A DNA stretch of 64,000 nucleotides from Telmatospirillum siberiense (lineage in GTDB: Bacteria; Pseudomonadota; Alphaproteobacteria; Rhodospirillales; Magnetospirillaceae): positions 1 to 64,000 of the forward strand of contig NZ_PIUM01000001.1 in assembly GCF_002845745.1 (NCBI RefSeq), read 5' to 3'. Positions within the stretch are counted from its first letter, which is position 1; every line of letters starts with the position of its first letter. Below are positions 55,233 to 64,000 of this stretch, one piece after another. Position numbers and translations under genes: made by a program. The notes under the pieces were generated by a model that searched no databases, was not told the origin of the DNA, and saw only the letters and a list, made by a program, of their open reading frames with translations.

Positions 55233-55631
55233 CTATTTTCGCGGCGCGGAGGGCGTTGCCGGCACCATCTGCCAGGTGGTGCCGCAGGACTGCACATAGG
55301 GATAATAGCCCCTGGGGTTGCTGCAGTAATAATAGGCCGCCGCGCTTGCCGCCGGCTGTTCGATCACGACCGGCGCCGGTTGGACCACCGTTACCGGCTG
55401 CGCGTAATAATAGGGGGCGGGATAGTAATATCCCGGCCAGCCGAGGGCGGCGTCGATCGCCAGTCCCGTCGCCAGACCGGCGCCCAGCCCCCATCCCCAG
55501 TCACCGCCGCCCCAGCCCCCGCCGTGAGGGCCACCCGGACCGTGAGCCTCGGCCACGGATGGCAGGGTTGCGGCTGCCAATGCCATGGACAACGCCGTCG
55601 ACATCATTACGAGTCTGAATTTATTGCGCAT
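55233..55631 (-). CDS. Small exported protein with YYPYVQSC motif (paralogue of 19395-19817)
   Basis: A 132-residue protein with a signal peptide (MMSTALSMALAAATLPSVAEA), a Gly/His/Trp-rich stretch (HGPGGPHGGGWGGGDWGW), a hydrophobic segment, a Tyr/Pro-rich region and the C-terminal motif YYYCSNPRGYYPYVQSCG. The C-terminus is nearly identical to that of the protein at 19395-19817. ATG 55631 has AAAGGA upstream. It converges with clpB. Function is unknown. Confidence 0.85.
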   Translation of the reverse strand: MRNKFRLVMMSTALSMALAAATLPSVAEAHGPGGPHGGGWGGGDWGWGLGAGLATGLAIDAALGWPGYYYPAPYYYAQPVTVVQPAPVVIEQPAASAAAYYYCSNPRGYYPYVQSCGTTWQMVPATPSAPRK

Positions 55632-55933
55632 GCCACAGTCCTTTCCGGTCGTCCACGGCCGAATGAGAATTTGGCGGCCATGATAACGCAGGGCTGCTTC
55701 CGGTTTGTGACCTGATGGTTTCGCCTTTGTAACAAGGCCGCTATCCCGACGTCGCACGAGAACGCTCAGGATCTGGCAATGATCGCCGTCCTGCTCACCC
55801 CGCAGGGCAAGTCCGCCCTCCAGGGAAATGCCGGGTCATTGTGCCGTCCCGTCATGCAGTTTTGATAGAAACCTCAAAGGCCCTCTGTCATAACTCTATG
55901 GTTGAATTATTCTGGCTGTAGTGTTGCATTCCG

Positions 55934-56518
55934 ATGTCTCCTGATTTGCACGCTTGTCTCCGCGAAGCCACCAAAGGCCCCCATCGCCACCTGGATCACC
56001 ACAGGCTTCTGGCGCCGTTGGTTCGAGACGACCTGACGGTTGAGCAATATGGCAAGGCCTTAGCCGTTCTCCACAGCGTTTTTGTGCCGTTGGAGGATGG
56101 AATAACGCGATTTCTTGGTTCTCGTCCCGAAACGTTCGATTACCGTCTTCGATGCAAGATTCCGGCGTTGCTGAGCGATCTCGCGGCACTTGGGCGCGCG
56201 CCCTGGGGGGTGACGATGCGCTATCCCGTTCCTTCGACGATCGGTGAACTGGTGGGGATTCTCTATGCCGTCGAGGGAACAACCATGGGGGGGCGGCATA
56301 TCGTTCGCTGCCTGAGACAATTCGATAACCTTCCGAAGCGATTTTTCTCAGGATATGGGGAACATACCGAGTCCCGCTGGCATGAGTTCCTGGCTTTTGC
56401 CGCGGCGGCTTGTCCTGCTGCCGACCACCAGTCCGCGGCAGTGAGCGCCGCATCCGTGTTTCATGCCATCAAGGCACATCTAGATCAATGCGAAGAGCTC
56501 GCCAGGCTGAAGGATTAA
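55934..56518 (+). CDS. bphO: Biliverdin-producing heme oxygenase
   Basis: A 194-residue heme oxygenase that opens heme to biliverdin, the chromophore of the phytochrome encoded next. The proximal heme ligand is expected at H17 in ATKGPHRHLD. The distal helix with its glycines is GILYAVEGTTMGGRHIV. The gene sits 4 bp before the phytochrome reading frame, as in known bphO-bphP pairs. The 302-bp upstream gap (55632-55933) must carry the promoter; no clear -35/-10 could be fixed. Confidence 0.93.
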   Translation: MSPDLHACLREATKGPHRHLDHHRLLAPLVRDDLTVEQYGKALAVLHSVFVPLEDGITRFLGSRPETFDYRLRCKIPALLSDLAALGRAPWGVTMRYPVPSTIGELVGILYAVEGTTMGGRHIVRCLRQFDNLPKRFFSGYGEHTESRWHEFLAFAAAACPAADHQSAAVSAASVFHAIKAHLDQCEELARLKD

Positions 56519-56522
56519 TGGT

Positions 56523-58571
56523 TTGGGCGATGGAATAAGCTTACTGGAGATAACGAAACTCGGCGACGATGTCTGCGCCCAGGAACCGATCCATGTTCCT
56601 GGGGCTATACAACCCCACGGGCTTCTGGTCGGGCTGGACGGCCGGACATTGGAGCTGCTTACCAAAAGCGCCAATGTCGATGCGATCTTGGGCTCGACCC
56701 CCCTGCACGAAAAACCGACGTGGCTTCCTCCATCCGTGATCGAGGTTTGCCGTGATCTCGGAGAGTCCCCGTCACAGGATCGAACTCTTCCGGCCGTGAT
56801 TGTTGGGATAGGGACGACAGAGGTACATTGTTTTAGCGCATCCGGGATCGTTTTCTGCGAATTCGAGGCGGCGGCGCCTTCCCCGGCCTCGCCGCCGACG
56901 GAAAATATTTCGCTGCAGGCCACCAATGTCGTCAGACAATTGGGCGCTGCCGACGACATTAACGGATTGTTCATGACGGCCGCCGAGGCTATCCGCTCGA
57001 TTTCAGGTTTCGAGCGGGTACTGATCTATCGTTTCGATCTGGAAGGCAATGGTGAGGTGGTCGGCGAGAGCCTGGCATCCGACTGGGCGCAAAGTTTTTT
57101 CGGTCTGCGCTTTCCGTCAAGTGACATCCCCGCGCAGGCGCGAGAGCTGTACCGGATAACGCGCGACCGTTGGATTCCAACCCGTGACTATCGGCCGTCG
57201 CCATTGGAACCGGCACTCGATCCACGAGGTCAGCCATTCAATATCGGTCTCAGCCATTACCGCAGCATGTCGCCTATCCATCGGATGTACCAACGCAATA
57301 TCGGCGTCGATGGCGCGATGTCCGTGTCGGTGATGCGTGATGGGGATCTTTGGGGATTGGTTATCGGCCATCATCGCGAGCCTCATCATGTGCCGTCGGC
57401 GATCCGGCGCGATATAGTCGGCGTGGTGCAGGCGTTCGCGTTGCGCCTGGACGCTTTGCTGAGCCGCGAGACCAGAACCTATCTTGAGCAGGGCATGCAT
57501 GCCTGTTTGGCTATGCTGCGCAAACTGGCCGGCGTGGATAATTTTCTGGTCGCGCTTACCGAAGGCGAACCGGAGATCATCGAGTTGATCCCCGGCTGCT
57601 CCGGAGCGGCCGTGGTTTGGGATGACGGAGAGAATTTGGCATCTGTTCGCACCGTGGGGAGAGTGCCTCCCGGCGGCGACCTTATTTCCCTCGCCGCCTG
57701 GATACGCTCGAGTGGCGACGTGCCGGTATTCGCCGCGGACGATCTGTCGTATCGCTTTCCCCCATTTCATCGTCATCGCGAGTTGGCCAGTGGTGTTATG
57801 GCCTGCTTTTTTGAAGATCCCCGCCATACGGTGTTGCTGTTGTTCCGTCCCGAGGTCATTCAGTCGGTGTCGTGGGCGGGAAAGCCGGAAAAGCTGGTGG
57901 GGTCGGACGGTGTCCCGAATCTGCCGAGAAGGGCCTTCGACCGCTGGATCGAGGTGAAGCGTGGGTATTCACAGCCTTGGCTGCCCTGGGAATTGGATAT
58001 CGTTGCGACAGTCTGTGCCACGATTAACGACGTCATCATCCGTCAGACGCGTATTGCCGAGGAACTTCGGAAACTGTCTCGCACCGATCCTCTCACGAAC
58101 TTGTCTAATCGCCGCGCATTCATTGAGGTTTCCGAAATTGAATTCCTTCGCTGCCGGCGCTTCGGATCCGTCGCCGCCGTGCTTATGATCGACGTCGACC
58201 ATTTCAAGGCAATCAATGACGCGTATGGACACGAAGCGGGAGATGCGGCGCTCGTCAGTCTGGCCAAAACGTTACAGATGTCGGCTCGCGCTACGGACTT
58301 TCCCGCACGATTTGGAGGAGAGGAGTTCGTATTTCTCTTGGTCGGCAGCGATGCTTCGGGCGCCTTGGAAAAGGCCGAGCGCATTCGCGCGGCGGTCGCG
58401 GAAACCGAGGTGACATTCGAATCGGTCAATTTCGGCATGACCGTCAGCATCGGGATATCGCAATTCTTGAATGACGATCAGAATTGGTCGGAGGCGATTT
58501 CCAGAGCCGATCAGGCGATGTATCGGGCGAAGGACCTAGGCCGCAACAGAGTGGTGATGTTGGCGGGCTGA
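56523..58571 (+). CDS. Bacteriophytochrome with C-terminal GGDEF diguanylate cyclase
   Basis: A 682-residue PAS-GAF-PHY-GGDEF photoreceptor. C18 in VCAQEPIHVPGAIQPHG is the biliverdin-attachment cysteine. The GAF core has RFPSSDIPAQARELY (PxSDIP-type) and LSHYRSMSPIHRMYQRN. The GGDEF domain starts LTNLSNRRAF and has an intact active site FGGEEF (GGEEF at residues 598-602). An I-site RxxD lies five residues before it (RATDFPARF), so product inhibition is likely. It is predicted to make c-di-GMP under red/far-red control. It starts with TTG 56523 behind AAGGA. Confidence 0.95.
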   Translation: MGDGISLLEITKLGDDVCAQEPIHVPGAIQPHGLLVGLDGRTLELLTKSANVDAILGSTPLHEKPTWLPPSVIEVCRDLGESPSQDRTLPAVIVGIGTTEVHCFSASGIVFCEFEAAAPSPASPPTENISLQATNVVRQLGAADDINGLFMTAAEAIRSISGFERVLIYRFDLEGNGEVVGESLASDWAQSFFGLRFPSSDIPAQARELYRITRDRWIPTRDYRPSPLEPALDPRGQPFNIGLSHYRSMSPIHRMYQRNIGVDGAMSVSVMRDGDLWGLVIGHHREPHHVPSAIRRDIVGVVQAFALRLDALLSRETRTYLEQGMHACLAMLRKLAGVDNFLVALTEGEPEIIELIPGCSGAAVVWDDGENLASVRTVGRVPPGGDLISLAAWIRSSGDVPVFAADDLSYRFPPFHRHRELASGVMACFFEDPRHTVLLLFRPEVIQSVSWAGKPEKLVGSDGVPNLPRRAFDRWIEVKRGYSQPWLPWELDIVATVCATINDVIIRQTRIAEELRKLSRTDPLTNLSNRRAFIEVSEIEFLRCRRFGSVAAVLMIDVDHFKAINDAYGHEAGDAALVSLAKTLQMSARATDFPARFGGEEFVFLLVGSDASGALEKAERIRAAVAETEVTFESVNFGMTVSIGISQFLNDDQNWSEAISRADQAMYRAKDLGRNRVVMLAG

Positions 58572-58580
58572 GGAGAGGGC

Positions 58581-58655
58581 TGGTGCTGGTGAGAGGAATC
58601 GAACCTCCGACCCCGTCCTTACCAAGGACGTGCTCTACCCCTGAGCTACACCAGC
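58581..58655 (-). tRNA. tRNA-Thr, anticodon GGT
   Basis: A 75-nt gene with encoded CCA on the minus strand. It starts GCTGGTG, with D arm TAGCTCAGGGGTAGAGCA, anticodon stem and loop CGTCC-TTGGTAA-GGACG (anticodon GGT), T arm GGAGGTTCGATTCCTC, and end CACCAGCACCA. The acceptor pairs perfectly. It points towards the phytochrome gene. Confidence 0.95.
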
Positions 58656-58855
58656 AAGCCATAATCTTCGCGAAAGTCCGACGGTAAAGTCGTGCCGGTG
58701 CGAAGAGGCGCACTTCATGCCACAGGGCGCCGGGGGATGCAAGCCCATTCGCGTGACGATTTTCTCTAAGACCGTTCGACGGGTTGACGAGAGGCTCCGG
58801 GCTTCGCACATTGGGCCGATGCCGGTCGGGGTTGATCGATGAGATAAGGATGGAC

Positions 58856-59056
58856 ATGACGGAGCGGACGGGGGACGGAGAGAGCCGGGCCGAGAAGGTT
58901 CGGCGCCAGGCGGAGGAAAAGCGACAGCGGCAGGCCGAGGCTCTGCGGGCCAATCTGCTGCGGCGCAAGGCGCAAAGCCGGGCCAGGGCCGAGACCCCGC
59001 TGGAGACGGGCGAGAGCGGCTGCTGCGTCCGGTCCGACGAGAATGGCGGCTCTTGA
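58856..59056 (+). CDS. Small basic helical protein upstream of dcd-murA
   Basis: A 66-residue protein with one long charged helix (SRAEKVRRQAEEKRQRQAEA, then NLLRRKAQSRARAE) and a short tail with a CC pair. The segment N-L-x-R-R-K-A-Q resembles small proteins found near murA in other alphaproteobacteria, but I know no function. ATG 58856 is chosen because AAGGA lies 6-10 nt upstream. Confidence 0.65.
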   Translation: MTERTGDGESRAEKVRRQAEEKRQRQAEALRANLLRRKAQSRARAETPLETGESGCCVRSDENGGS

Positions 59057-59118
59057 CGCCCATGGTGAAAATCCGCCGGACGCGTTTCGCGTCTGCCTTC
59101 GCCTCCGGCGTCGGCGAA

Positions 59119-59139
59119 GCTCAAGCGCCGCTCGGGCTT
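59119..59139 (-). repeat. Dispersed 21-bp quasi-palindrome, copy D
   Basis: GCTCAAGCGCCGCTCGGGCTT is the exact reverse complement of copy A (6772-6792). It lies between the small gene at 58856 and dcd. Confidence 0.8.
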
Positions 59140-59148
59140 AAGGGGCCC

Positions 59149-59240
59149 TTTCATTTAAGATGAAACGCGCCACTAAGGCTTGTAGCGCGCGGGAAACCTG
59201 CGCTACAAGATCCGTCGGTCTCATCTCCGCCCCAAGGCGG
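59149..59240 (+). repeat. Hairpin-rich leader upstream of dcd
   Basis: Three inverted repeats follow one another: TTTCAT/ATGAAA (59149-59165), CTTGTAGCGC/GCGCTACAAG (59179-59209, perfect 10-bp stem), and CCGCC/GGCGG (59227-59240, tetraloop). The last is only 7 nt before the dcd ribosome site (CAGGAG). They may affect dcd translation, or be repeat debris. Confidence 0.55.
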
Positions 59241-59262
59241 GGATTTGCAGGAGAGCCCCCCG

Positions 59263-59817
59263 ATGCCCGTAATGCCAGATCATTGGATCCGCGACATGGC
59301 CGTCCAGCACGGCATGATCGAGCCTTTTACCGAGAAGCTGCAGCGGGAGGGCGTGATTTCCTATGGGTTGTCGTCTTATGGCTACGACGCCCGTGTTTCC
59401 CAGGAATTCAAGATCTTCACCAATGTCGATTCGGCGGTGGTCGATCCGAAGGACTTCTCGGAGAAGAGCTTCGTCGACCGCTCCGGTCCCGTCTGCATCA
59501 TCCCGCCCAACAGTTTCGCCCTGGCCCGCACCGTCGAATATTTCCGTATTCCGCGCGACGTCCTGGTCATCTGCCTGGGTAAATCGACCTATGCCCGTTG
59601 CGGCATCATCGTCAATGTCACGCCGCTGGAACCGGAATGGGAGGGGCATGTCACCCTGGAGTTTTCCAACACCACTCCGCTGCCGGCGAAGATCTATGCC
59701 AACGAGGGCGCCTGCCAGTTCATCTTTTTGAAGGGCGACAGCCTCTGCGAGACTTCCTACCGCGATCGCTCGGGCAAATATCAGGCGCAAACCGGCGTGA
59801 CCCTGCCACGCCTTTAG
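59263..59817 (+). CDS. dcd: dCTP deaminase
   Basis: A 184-residue homotrimeric enzyme converting dCTP to dUTP for thymidylate synthesis. It contains [20 protein letters not shown] (nucleotide-binding), [32 protein letters not shown] (with catalytic Glu) and the C-terminal [20 protein letters not shown]. Length is normal. ATG 59263 is preferred because CAGGAG sits just upstream. It is followed 48 bp later by murA. Confidence 0.97.
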   Translation: MPVMPDHWIRDMAVQHGMIEPFTEKLQREGVISYGLSSYGYDARVSQEFKIFTNVDSAVVDPKDFSEKSFVDRSGPVCIIPPNSFALARTVEYFRIPRDVLVICLGKSTYARCGIIVNVTPLEPEWEGHVTLEFSNTTPLPAKIYANEGACQFIFLKGDSLCETSYRDRSGKYQAQTGVTLPRL

Positions 59818-59865
59818 GACATCGTTCGGGCCGGTTTCCGGCCCCATCTTCAGGACTGAAATTCC

Positions 59866-61170
59866 ATGGATAAAATCCGGATCGTCGGCGGCACCCCTCT
59901 GCGGGGCGTCATTCCCATTGGCGGAGCGAAAAACGCGGCGCTGGCCCTGATGCCGGCCTGTCTGCTGACCGACGGAACGTTGTCGCTGTCCAATCTGCCG
60001 CATCTGGTCGACATCACCACCATGGCCAATCTGTTGAGCCAGCACGGCGTGACCATGTCGCTGAACGGCCACGCGGCGAATGGCGGTCCGACGGGACGCG
60101 TGCTCGATCTCAACGCCGCCAAAATCACCAGCACCACGGCGCCTTACGATCTGGTGCGCAAGATGCGCGCCTCCGTCCTGGTCCTCGGTCCGCTGCTCGC
60201 CCGCTACGGTCAGGCCAAGGTATCCCTGCCGGGCGGTTGCGCCATCGGCACCCGGCCCGTCGATCTGCATTTGAAGGCGCTGGAGACCATGGGCGCCAAG
60301 ATCGACGTCCAGGGGGGCTATATCGTCGCCTCGGTGCCCGGCGGACGCTTGAAGGGCGGCGAGGTGATCTTTCCGCAGGTGACCGTCGGCGGCACTGAGA
60401 ACATTCTGATGGCCGCCTCGCTCGCCGACGGCGAAACCATCATCGCCAACGCCGCGCGCGAGCCCGAGGTTTGCGACCTGGCCCACTGTCTGGTCGCCAT
60501 GGGCGCCAAGATCAGCGGCATCGGCACGCCCACCATCCGCATCGAAGGGGGCGAGCGTCTCCACGGCGCCCAATATTCCGTGCTGCCCGATCGCATCGAG
60601 ACCGGCACCTATGCCGTGGCCGCCGCCATCACCCGTGGCGACATCGAACTGGTCGGCGCCCGGCGCGATCTGATGCAGTCGGTGGAGAAGGTGCTGGTGG
60701 AAGCCGGCGTCAAGATCTCCGAGACGCCGCGCGGCGTGCGGATCGACGCCGACGGCCGGCGGATCGGCGGCGTCGATATCATGACCGAGCCCTATCCCGG
60801 TTTCCCGACCGACATGCAGGCCCAGTTGATGGCCCTGATGACCACGGCCGAGGGGGCCAGCATGATCACCGAAACCATCTTCGAGAATCGCTTCATGCAT
60901 GTGCCGGAACTGTTGCGCATGGGGGCCAGGGTGAACGTGCACGGCGCTTCGGCGATCATCCGCGGCGTGCCGAAGCTGTCCGGCGCCCCGGTGATGGCGA
61001 CCGACCTTCGCGCCTCGGTGTCGCTGGTTCTGGCCGGTCTGGCCGCCGAGGGCGAGACCCTGGTCAACCGCGTCTATCATCTGGACCGGGGCTATGAGCG
61101 GGTCGAGGAGAAGCTGGCCGCTTGCGGCGCCGAGATCGAACGCATCAAGGACGGCACTCCGGCCGAGTGA
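59866..61170 (+). CDS. murA: UDP-N-acetylglucosamine 1-carboxyvinyltransferase
   Basis: A 434-residue enzyme for the first committed step of peptidoglycan synthesis. The active-site loop cysteine is C125 in [15 protein letters not shown], so the enzyme is the fosfomycin-sensitive type. The N-terminal [14 protein letters not shown] and the C-terminal [18 protein letters not shown] and [14 protein letters not shown] motifs are complete. The order murA, then hisG/hisD, then UPF0262 is typical of alphaproteobacteria. Confidence 0.97.
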   Translation: MDKIRIVGGTPLRGVIPIGGAKNAALALMPACLLTDGTLSLSNLPHLVDITTMANLLSQHGVTMSLNGHAANGGPTGRVLDLNAAKITSTTAPYDLVRKMRASVLVLGPLLARYGQAKVSLPGGCAIGTRPVDLHLKALETMGAKIDVQGGYIVASVPGGRLKGGEVIFPQVTVGGTENILMAASLADGETIIANAAREPEVCDLAHCLVAMGAKISGIGTPTIRIEGGERLHGAQYSVLPDRIETGTYAVAAAITRGDIELVGARRDLMQSVEKVLVEAGVKISETPRGVRIDADGRRIGGVDIMTEPYPGFPTDMQAQLMALMTTAEGASMITETIFENRFMHVPELLRMGARVNVHGASAIIRGVPKLSGAPVMATDLRASVSLVLAGLAAEGETLVNRVYHLDRGYERVEEKLAACGAEIERIKDGTPAE

Positions 61171-61212
61171 GGTTGTCGGCATGATCGGTGGAGATCTGCC
61201 GTTGGATGTTTT

Positions 61213-61380
61213 GAACCACCAAGGCACCAAGGTAACGGCGTGTGCTGCGGGCGATTTCCCGCCCGTTCCTCAAGCCTCACACCCTGATGGAAACGAAAGC
61301 ATGCCGGCGGCCCGAATTCACGGCCGCGGGCTGCCGGACGGTTTGGGAAACGCCTTGGTGTCTTGGTGCCTTGGTGGTTC
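61213..61380. repeat. MITE-like element, copy 2
   Basis: A 168-bp unit between murA and hisG. Its ends GAACCACCAAGGCACCAAGG (61213-61232) and CTTGGTGCCTTGGTGGTTC (61362-61380) are perfect inverted repeats over 19 bp, shared with the element at 34591-34726. Interiors of the two elements differ. A further CCTTGGTGT unit precedes the right end. The gap 61171-61464 has no other feature. Confidence 0.85.
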
Positions 61381-61464
61381 ATCAATAATCAAATGGTGCC
61401 GCGCCGCTTGCGGTACGGGGATAAAACCCTATAAATACAAGCTTCCCAACAAGTGGGCGATAAA

Positions 61465-62127
61465 GTGAGCGATCTGCAGAAACTGGTGCTGGCCCTGCCC
61501 AAGGGGCGCATTCTCGACGAGGCGATGCCGTTGGTCCGCGCGGCCGGCATCGAGCCGGAAGCCGATTTTGACAATCCGAAATCGCGGGCGCTGCGCTTTT
61601 CCACCAACCATCCGCATATCGACATCATCCGGGTGCGGGCCTTCGACGTGGCGACCTTCGTCGCCTTCGGCGCCGCGCAGATCGGCATTGCCGGCAACGA
61701 CGTGCTGATGGAATTCGATTACCCGGAAATTTATGCGCCGCTGGATCTGAAGATCGGCCTGTGCCGCCTGGCCGTCGCCGAGCCGGTGGATCTGGCCGGA
61801 TCCGATGATCCCAGCCGCTGGAGCCACATCCGCATCGCCACCAAATACCCGGCCATCACCGCCCGGCATTTCGCCCGCCGGGGTGTCCAGGCCGAATGCA
61901 TCAAGCTGAACGGCGCCATGGAACTGGCGCCCAGTCTGGGACTGTGCCGGCGCATCGTCGATCTGGTGTCGACCGGATCCACCTTGAAGGCCAACGGCCT
62001 GGTCGAGATCGAACATATCGCCGATATCAGTTCGCGCCTCATCGTCAACCGCGCCGCGCTGAAGACCCAGCCGGACGAACTGAGCGCCTGGATCGATCGT
62101 TTCCGCGAGGCCGCCGATGCCGCGTAA
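61465..62127 (+). CDS. hisG: ATP phosphoribosyltransferase, short form
   Basis: A 220-residue catalytic subunit for the first step of histidine synthesis. It begins with [17 protein letters not shown] and contains [27 protein letters not shown] and the PRPP-binding [14 protein letters not shown]. It lacks the C-terminal regulatory domain of the long form, so it should need HisZ, which is not in this window. GTG 61465 is used; GTG 61453 is in frame and possible. It overlaps hisD by 11 bp. Confidence 0.95.
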   Translation: MSDLQKLVLALPKGRILDEAMPLVRAAGIEPEADFDNPKSRALRFSTNHPHIDIIRVRAFDVATFVAFGAAQIGIAGNDVLMEFDYPEIYAPLDLKIGLCRLAVAEPVDLAGSDDPSRWSHIRIATKYPAITARHFARRGVQAECIKLNGAMELAPSLGLCRRIVDLVSTGSTLKANGLVEIEHIADISSRLIVNRAALKTQPDELSAWIDRFREAADAA

Positions 62128-63421
62128 CCTGGATGCCCGCGCCGCCGATTTCGAGGCGGCCTTCACCGCCCTGCTTGCCGACAAGCGCGAGACGTCGGAC
62201 GATGTCAATGCCGTGGTCACCGGCATTCTGGATGACGTGCGTCTTCGTGGCGACGCGGCGCTGCTCGATTATACCCGGCGCTTCGATCGGCTGAGCCTCG
62301 ACGCCACCGGCCTGGCCATCGGCGCCGAGGAGGTTACCGCCGCCGTCGCCGCCTGCGACGAGGAGACCTTGACGGCGCTTCGTCTGGCCGCCAGCCGGAT
62401 CGAGGATTTCCACCGCCGCCAGAAGCCCGAGGGGCTCAGCTATACCGACGCCGCCGGGGTCCGCCTCGGTTATCGCTGGACGGCGCTGGCCGCCGTCGGC
62501 CTCTATGTGCCGGGCGGTACGGCCTCCTATCCCTCGTCGGTGCTGATGAACGCCCTGCCGGCCAAGGTCGCCGGGGTCGAGCGCCTGGTCATGGTGGTGC
62601 CGACGCCCGACGGCAAGCTCAATCCCCTGGTCCTCGCCGCCGCCCGCATCGCCGGGGTCGACGAGATCTACCGCATCGGCGGCGCCCAGGCCGTCGCCGC
62701 CCTGGCTTATGGCACGGCCACCATCCGGCCGGTCGACAAGATCGTCGGTCCCGGCAACGCCTTCGTCGCCGCCGCCAAGCGTCAGGTGTTCGGCACGGTG
62801 GGCATCGACATGATCGCCGGTCCGTCCGAGATCCTGGTGGTCGCCGACGGGGACAACGACCCTTCTTGGATCGCCGCCGACCTGTTGAGCCAGGCCGAGC
62901 ACGACACGGCGGCCCAGTCGATCCTCATCACCGACGACGCTGCGTTCGGACAAAAGGTCGCCGCCGCCGTGGAGGGTCATCTGGCCACCCTGCCGCGTGC
63001 CGCCATCGCGCGGGAAAGCTGGGAAAGCCATGGGGCGATCATTCTGGTCGACAGCCTGGACGCCGCGCCGGCCCTGGTCGACCGTGTCGCGCCCGAGCAT
63101 TTGGAATTGGCTGTGGCCAATCCCGATGCTTTGGCCGAACGGGTGCGAAACGCCGGAGCCATCTTCCTTGGCCGCTATACGCCCGAGGCGATCGGCGATT
63201 ACGTCGGCGGACCCAATCACGTGCTGCCGACAGCGCGCAGCGCCCGCTTCTCGTCGGGTCTGGGTGTCCTCGACTTCATGAAGCGGACCACCCTTCTGGG
63301 CTGTGACGCCGCCGCCTTGCACCGGATCGGACCCGCCGCAGTGACCCTGGCCAAGTCCGAAGGGTTGGGGGCGCACGGGTTGTCGGTGGCGCTCAGGGTC
63401 AATATGCCGAGGGCAGAGTGA
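62117..63421 (+). CDS. hisD: Histidinol dehydrogenase
   Basis: A 434-residue zinc- and NAD-dependent enzyme for the last two steps of histidine synthesis. Signatures include [66 protein letters not shown] and GGPNHVLPT. It overlaps hisG and UPF0262 by 4-11 bp, indicating one operon. Confidence 0.97.
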   Translation: MPRNLDARAADFEAAFTALLADKRETSDDVNAVVTGILDDVRLRGDAALLDYTRRFDRLSLDATGLAIGAEEVTAAVAACDEETLTALRLAASRIEDFHRRQKPEGLSYTDAAGVRLGYRWTALAAVGLYVPGGTASYPSSVLMNALPAKVAGVERLVMVVPTPDGKLNPLVLAAARIAGVDEIYRIGGAQAVAALAYGTATIRPVDKIVGPGNAFVAAAKRQVFGTVGIDMIAGPSEILVVADGDNDPSWIAADLLSQAEHDTAAQSILITDDAAFGQKVAAAVEGHLATLPRAAIARESWESHGAIILVDSLDAAPALVDRVAPEHLELAVANPDALAERVRNAGAIFLGRYTPEAIGDYVGGPNHVLPTARSARFSSGLGVLDFMKRTTLLGCDAAALHRIGPAAVTLAKSEGLGAHGLSVALRVNMPRAE

Positions 63422-63900
63422 GTGGCGAGGAACAGCGTCATCGTCTGATCCACGTCCAGCTGGACGAAAAAACCTTCGTGCGGCGCAAGCCCGAGGTCGA
63501 GCATGAGCGCGCCATCGCCATCTACGACCTGCTGGAAGACAATTATTTTCATCCCCTCGGCGACGAGGGCGGGCCCTACGCCCTGCATCTCTCCCTCATC
63601 GACAATCGGCTGATCTTCGACATCCGCTCGGAGGCCGGCGATCCCCTGGCCGAGGTGGCCTTGCCGCTGGCGCCTTTCCGCGGCATCGTCAAAGACTATT
63701 TCATCGTCTGCGAAAGCTATTACGGGGCCATCAAGCAGTCCACGCCATCGCAGATCGAAGCCATCGACCTGGGGCGCCGCGGTCTGCATAACGAAGGCTC
63801 GGCGCTTCTGCGCGAACGCCTGGCCGACAAGGTGGAGCTTGATCTGAAAACCGCCCGGCGGCTGTTCACACTCATCTGCGTCCTACATATCCGGGGGTAG
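63418..63900 (+). CDS. UPF0262 family protein
   Basis: A 160-residue alphaproteobacterial protein of unknown function, found between hisD and a low-molecular-weight phosphatase gene. It contains [60 protein letters not shown] and the end [14 protein letters not shown], all matching the family layout. There is no signal or membrane segment. It starts with GTG 63418 overlapping hisD. Confidence 0.92.
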   Translation: MSGEEQRHRLIHVQLDEKTFVRRKPEVEHERAIAIYDLLEDNYFHPLGDEGGPYALHLSLIDNRLIFDIRSEAGDPLAEVALPLAPFRGIVKDYFIVCESYYGAIKQSTPSQIEAIDLGRRGLHNEGSALLRERLADKVELDLKTARRLFTLICVLHIRG

Positions 63901-63904
63901 GCGC

Positions 63905-64000
63905 GTGGTGCCAGGCGACCTTCCCTCCGCGGTTCTCTTCGCTTGCACGATGAACGCCATCCGTTCGCCGATGGCCGAGGCGCTGATGAGGCATTTCCAT
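63905..64000 (+). CDS. Low-molecular-weight protein tyrosine phosphatase family, 5' part only
   Basis: Thirty-two codons to the window edge encode a start followed by SAVLFACTMNAIRSPMAEAL. The CTMNAIRS segment is the phosphate-binding loop C-x5-R-S, with the catalytic Cys of LMW-PTP/ArsC-like phosphatases. It starts at GTG 63905 or 63908, 4 bp after UPF0262. Its position fits the usual hisD-UPF0262-phosphatase-infA order. The gene is cut by the window end. Confidence 0.85.
   Translation, partial: MVPGDLPSAVLFACTMNAIRSPMAEALMRHFH

Noticed and set aside
55862-55894. Possible sigma-70 promoter (TTGATA...) before bphO
   Set aside because: No -10 element lies at 16-18 bp spacing, so it was not listed as a feature.

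Overview
The window is about 64 kb of GC-rich chromosome from an alphaproteobacterium, most likely a member of the Rhodospirillales (Magnetospirillum/Telmatospirillum/Rhodospirillum-like). The evidence is a three-subunit proton-translocating transhydrogenase (pntAA-pntAB-pntB), COQ9- and UbiG-type ubiquinone genes, DUF4167, UPF0262, a short-form HisG and a long block with typical alphaproteobacterial gene order (ubiG | lysC - ptsP - rodZ-like - ispG - hisS - hemA - prfA - prmC - DUF4167 - clpB). The genus is inference. I see no integrase, transposase, prophage or CRISPR array.

Layout. 0-8 kb: lipB, tRNA-Leu(GAG), Rieske ferredoxin, RidA-like protein, a methyltransferase, an acyl-CoA ligase, oligoendopeptidase F and a degenerate HAD-like protein, with a repeat-rich gap at 6.8-7.2 kb. 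8.4-13.8 kb: a stand-alone IscX-like protein, then an apparent four-gene operon (divergent RNase J-like nuclease, unrecognised 640-aa membrane protein, PilT/DotB-type ATPase, PilM-like protein). 14-26.6 kb: transhydrogenase, an EF-hand membrane protein, rpsU, peptide deformylase, COQ9, DedA, purEK, a degenerate GGDEF protein, YdcH and phosphofructokinase. 26.6-31.1 kb: a second secretion-like cluster (lytic transglycosylase, two small proteins, two VirB6/TrbL-like membrane paralogues, a small exported protein). 31.3-38.6 kb: rpmJ, pyk, a ferritin-like protein, a stand-alone Lrp ligand-binding domain, a DEAD-box helicase with a very basic tail and two hydrolases. 38.8-55.2 kb: the conserved housekeeping block ending in clpB behind a probable sigma-32 promoter. 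55.2-58.6 kb: an exported protein, then heme oxygenase plus bacteriophytochrome-diguanylate cyclase. 58.6-64 kb: tRNA-Thr(GGT), dcd, murA, hisG, hisD, UPF0262 and the start of a low-molecular-weight phosphatase.

The least explained material is the pair of secretion-apparatus-like clusters (8.7-13.8 kb and 26.6-31.1 kb). They sit among housekeeping genes and carry no relaxase or coupling protein here. If they belong together they would be a chromosomal, dispersed type IV secretion- or pilus-like machine. There is also a layer of non-coding repeats: a 21-bp quasi-palindrome in four gaps, palindromes with a CTTGA/TCAAG loop, and two copies of a MITE-like element with about 20-bp terminal inverted repeats.
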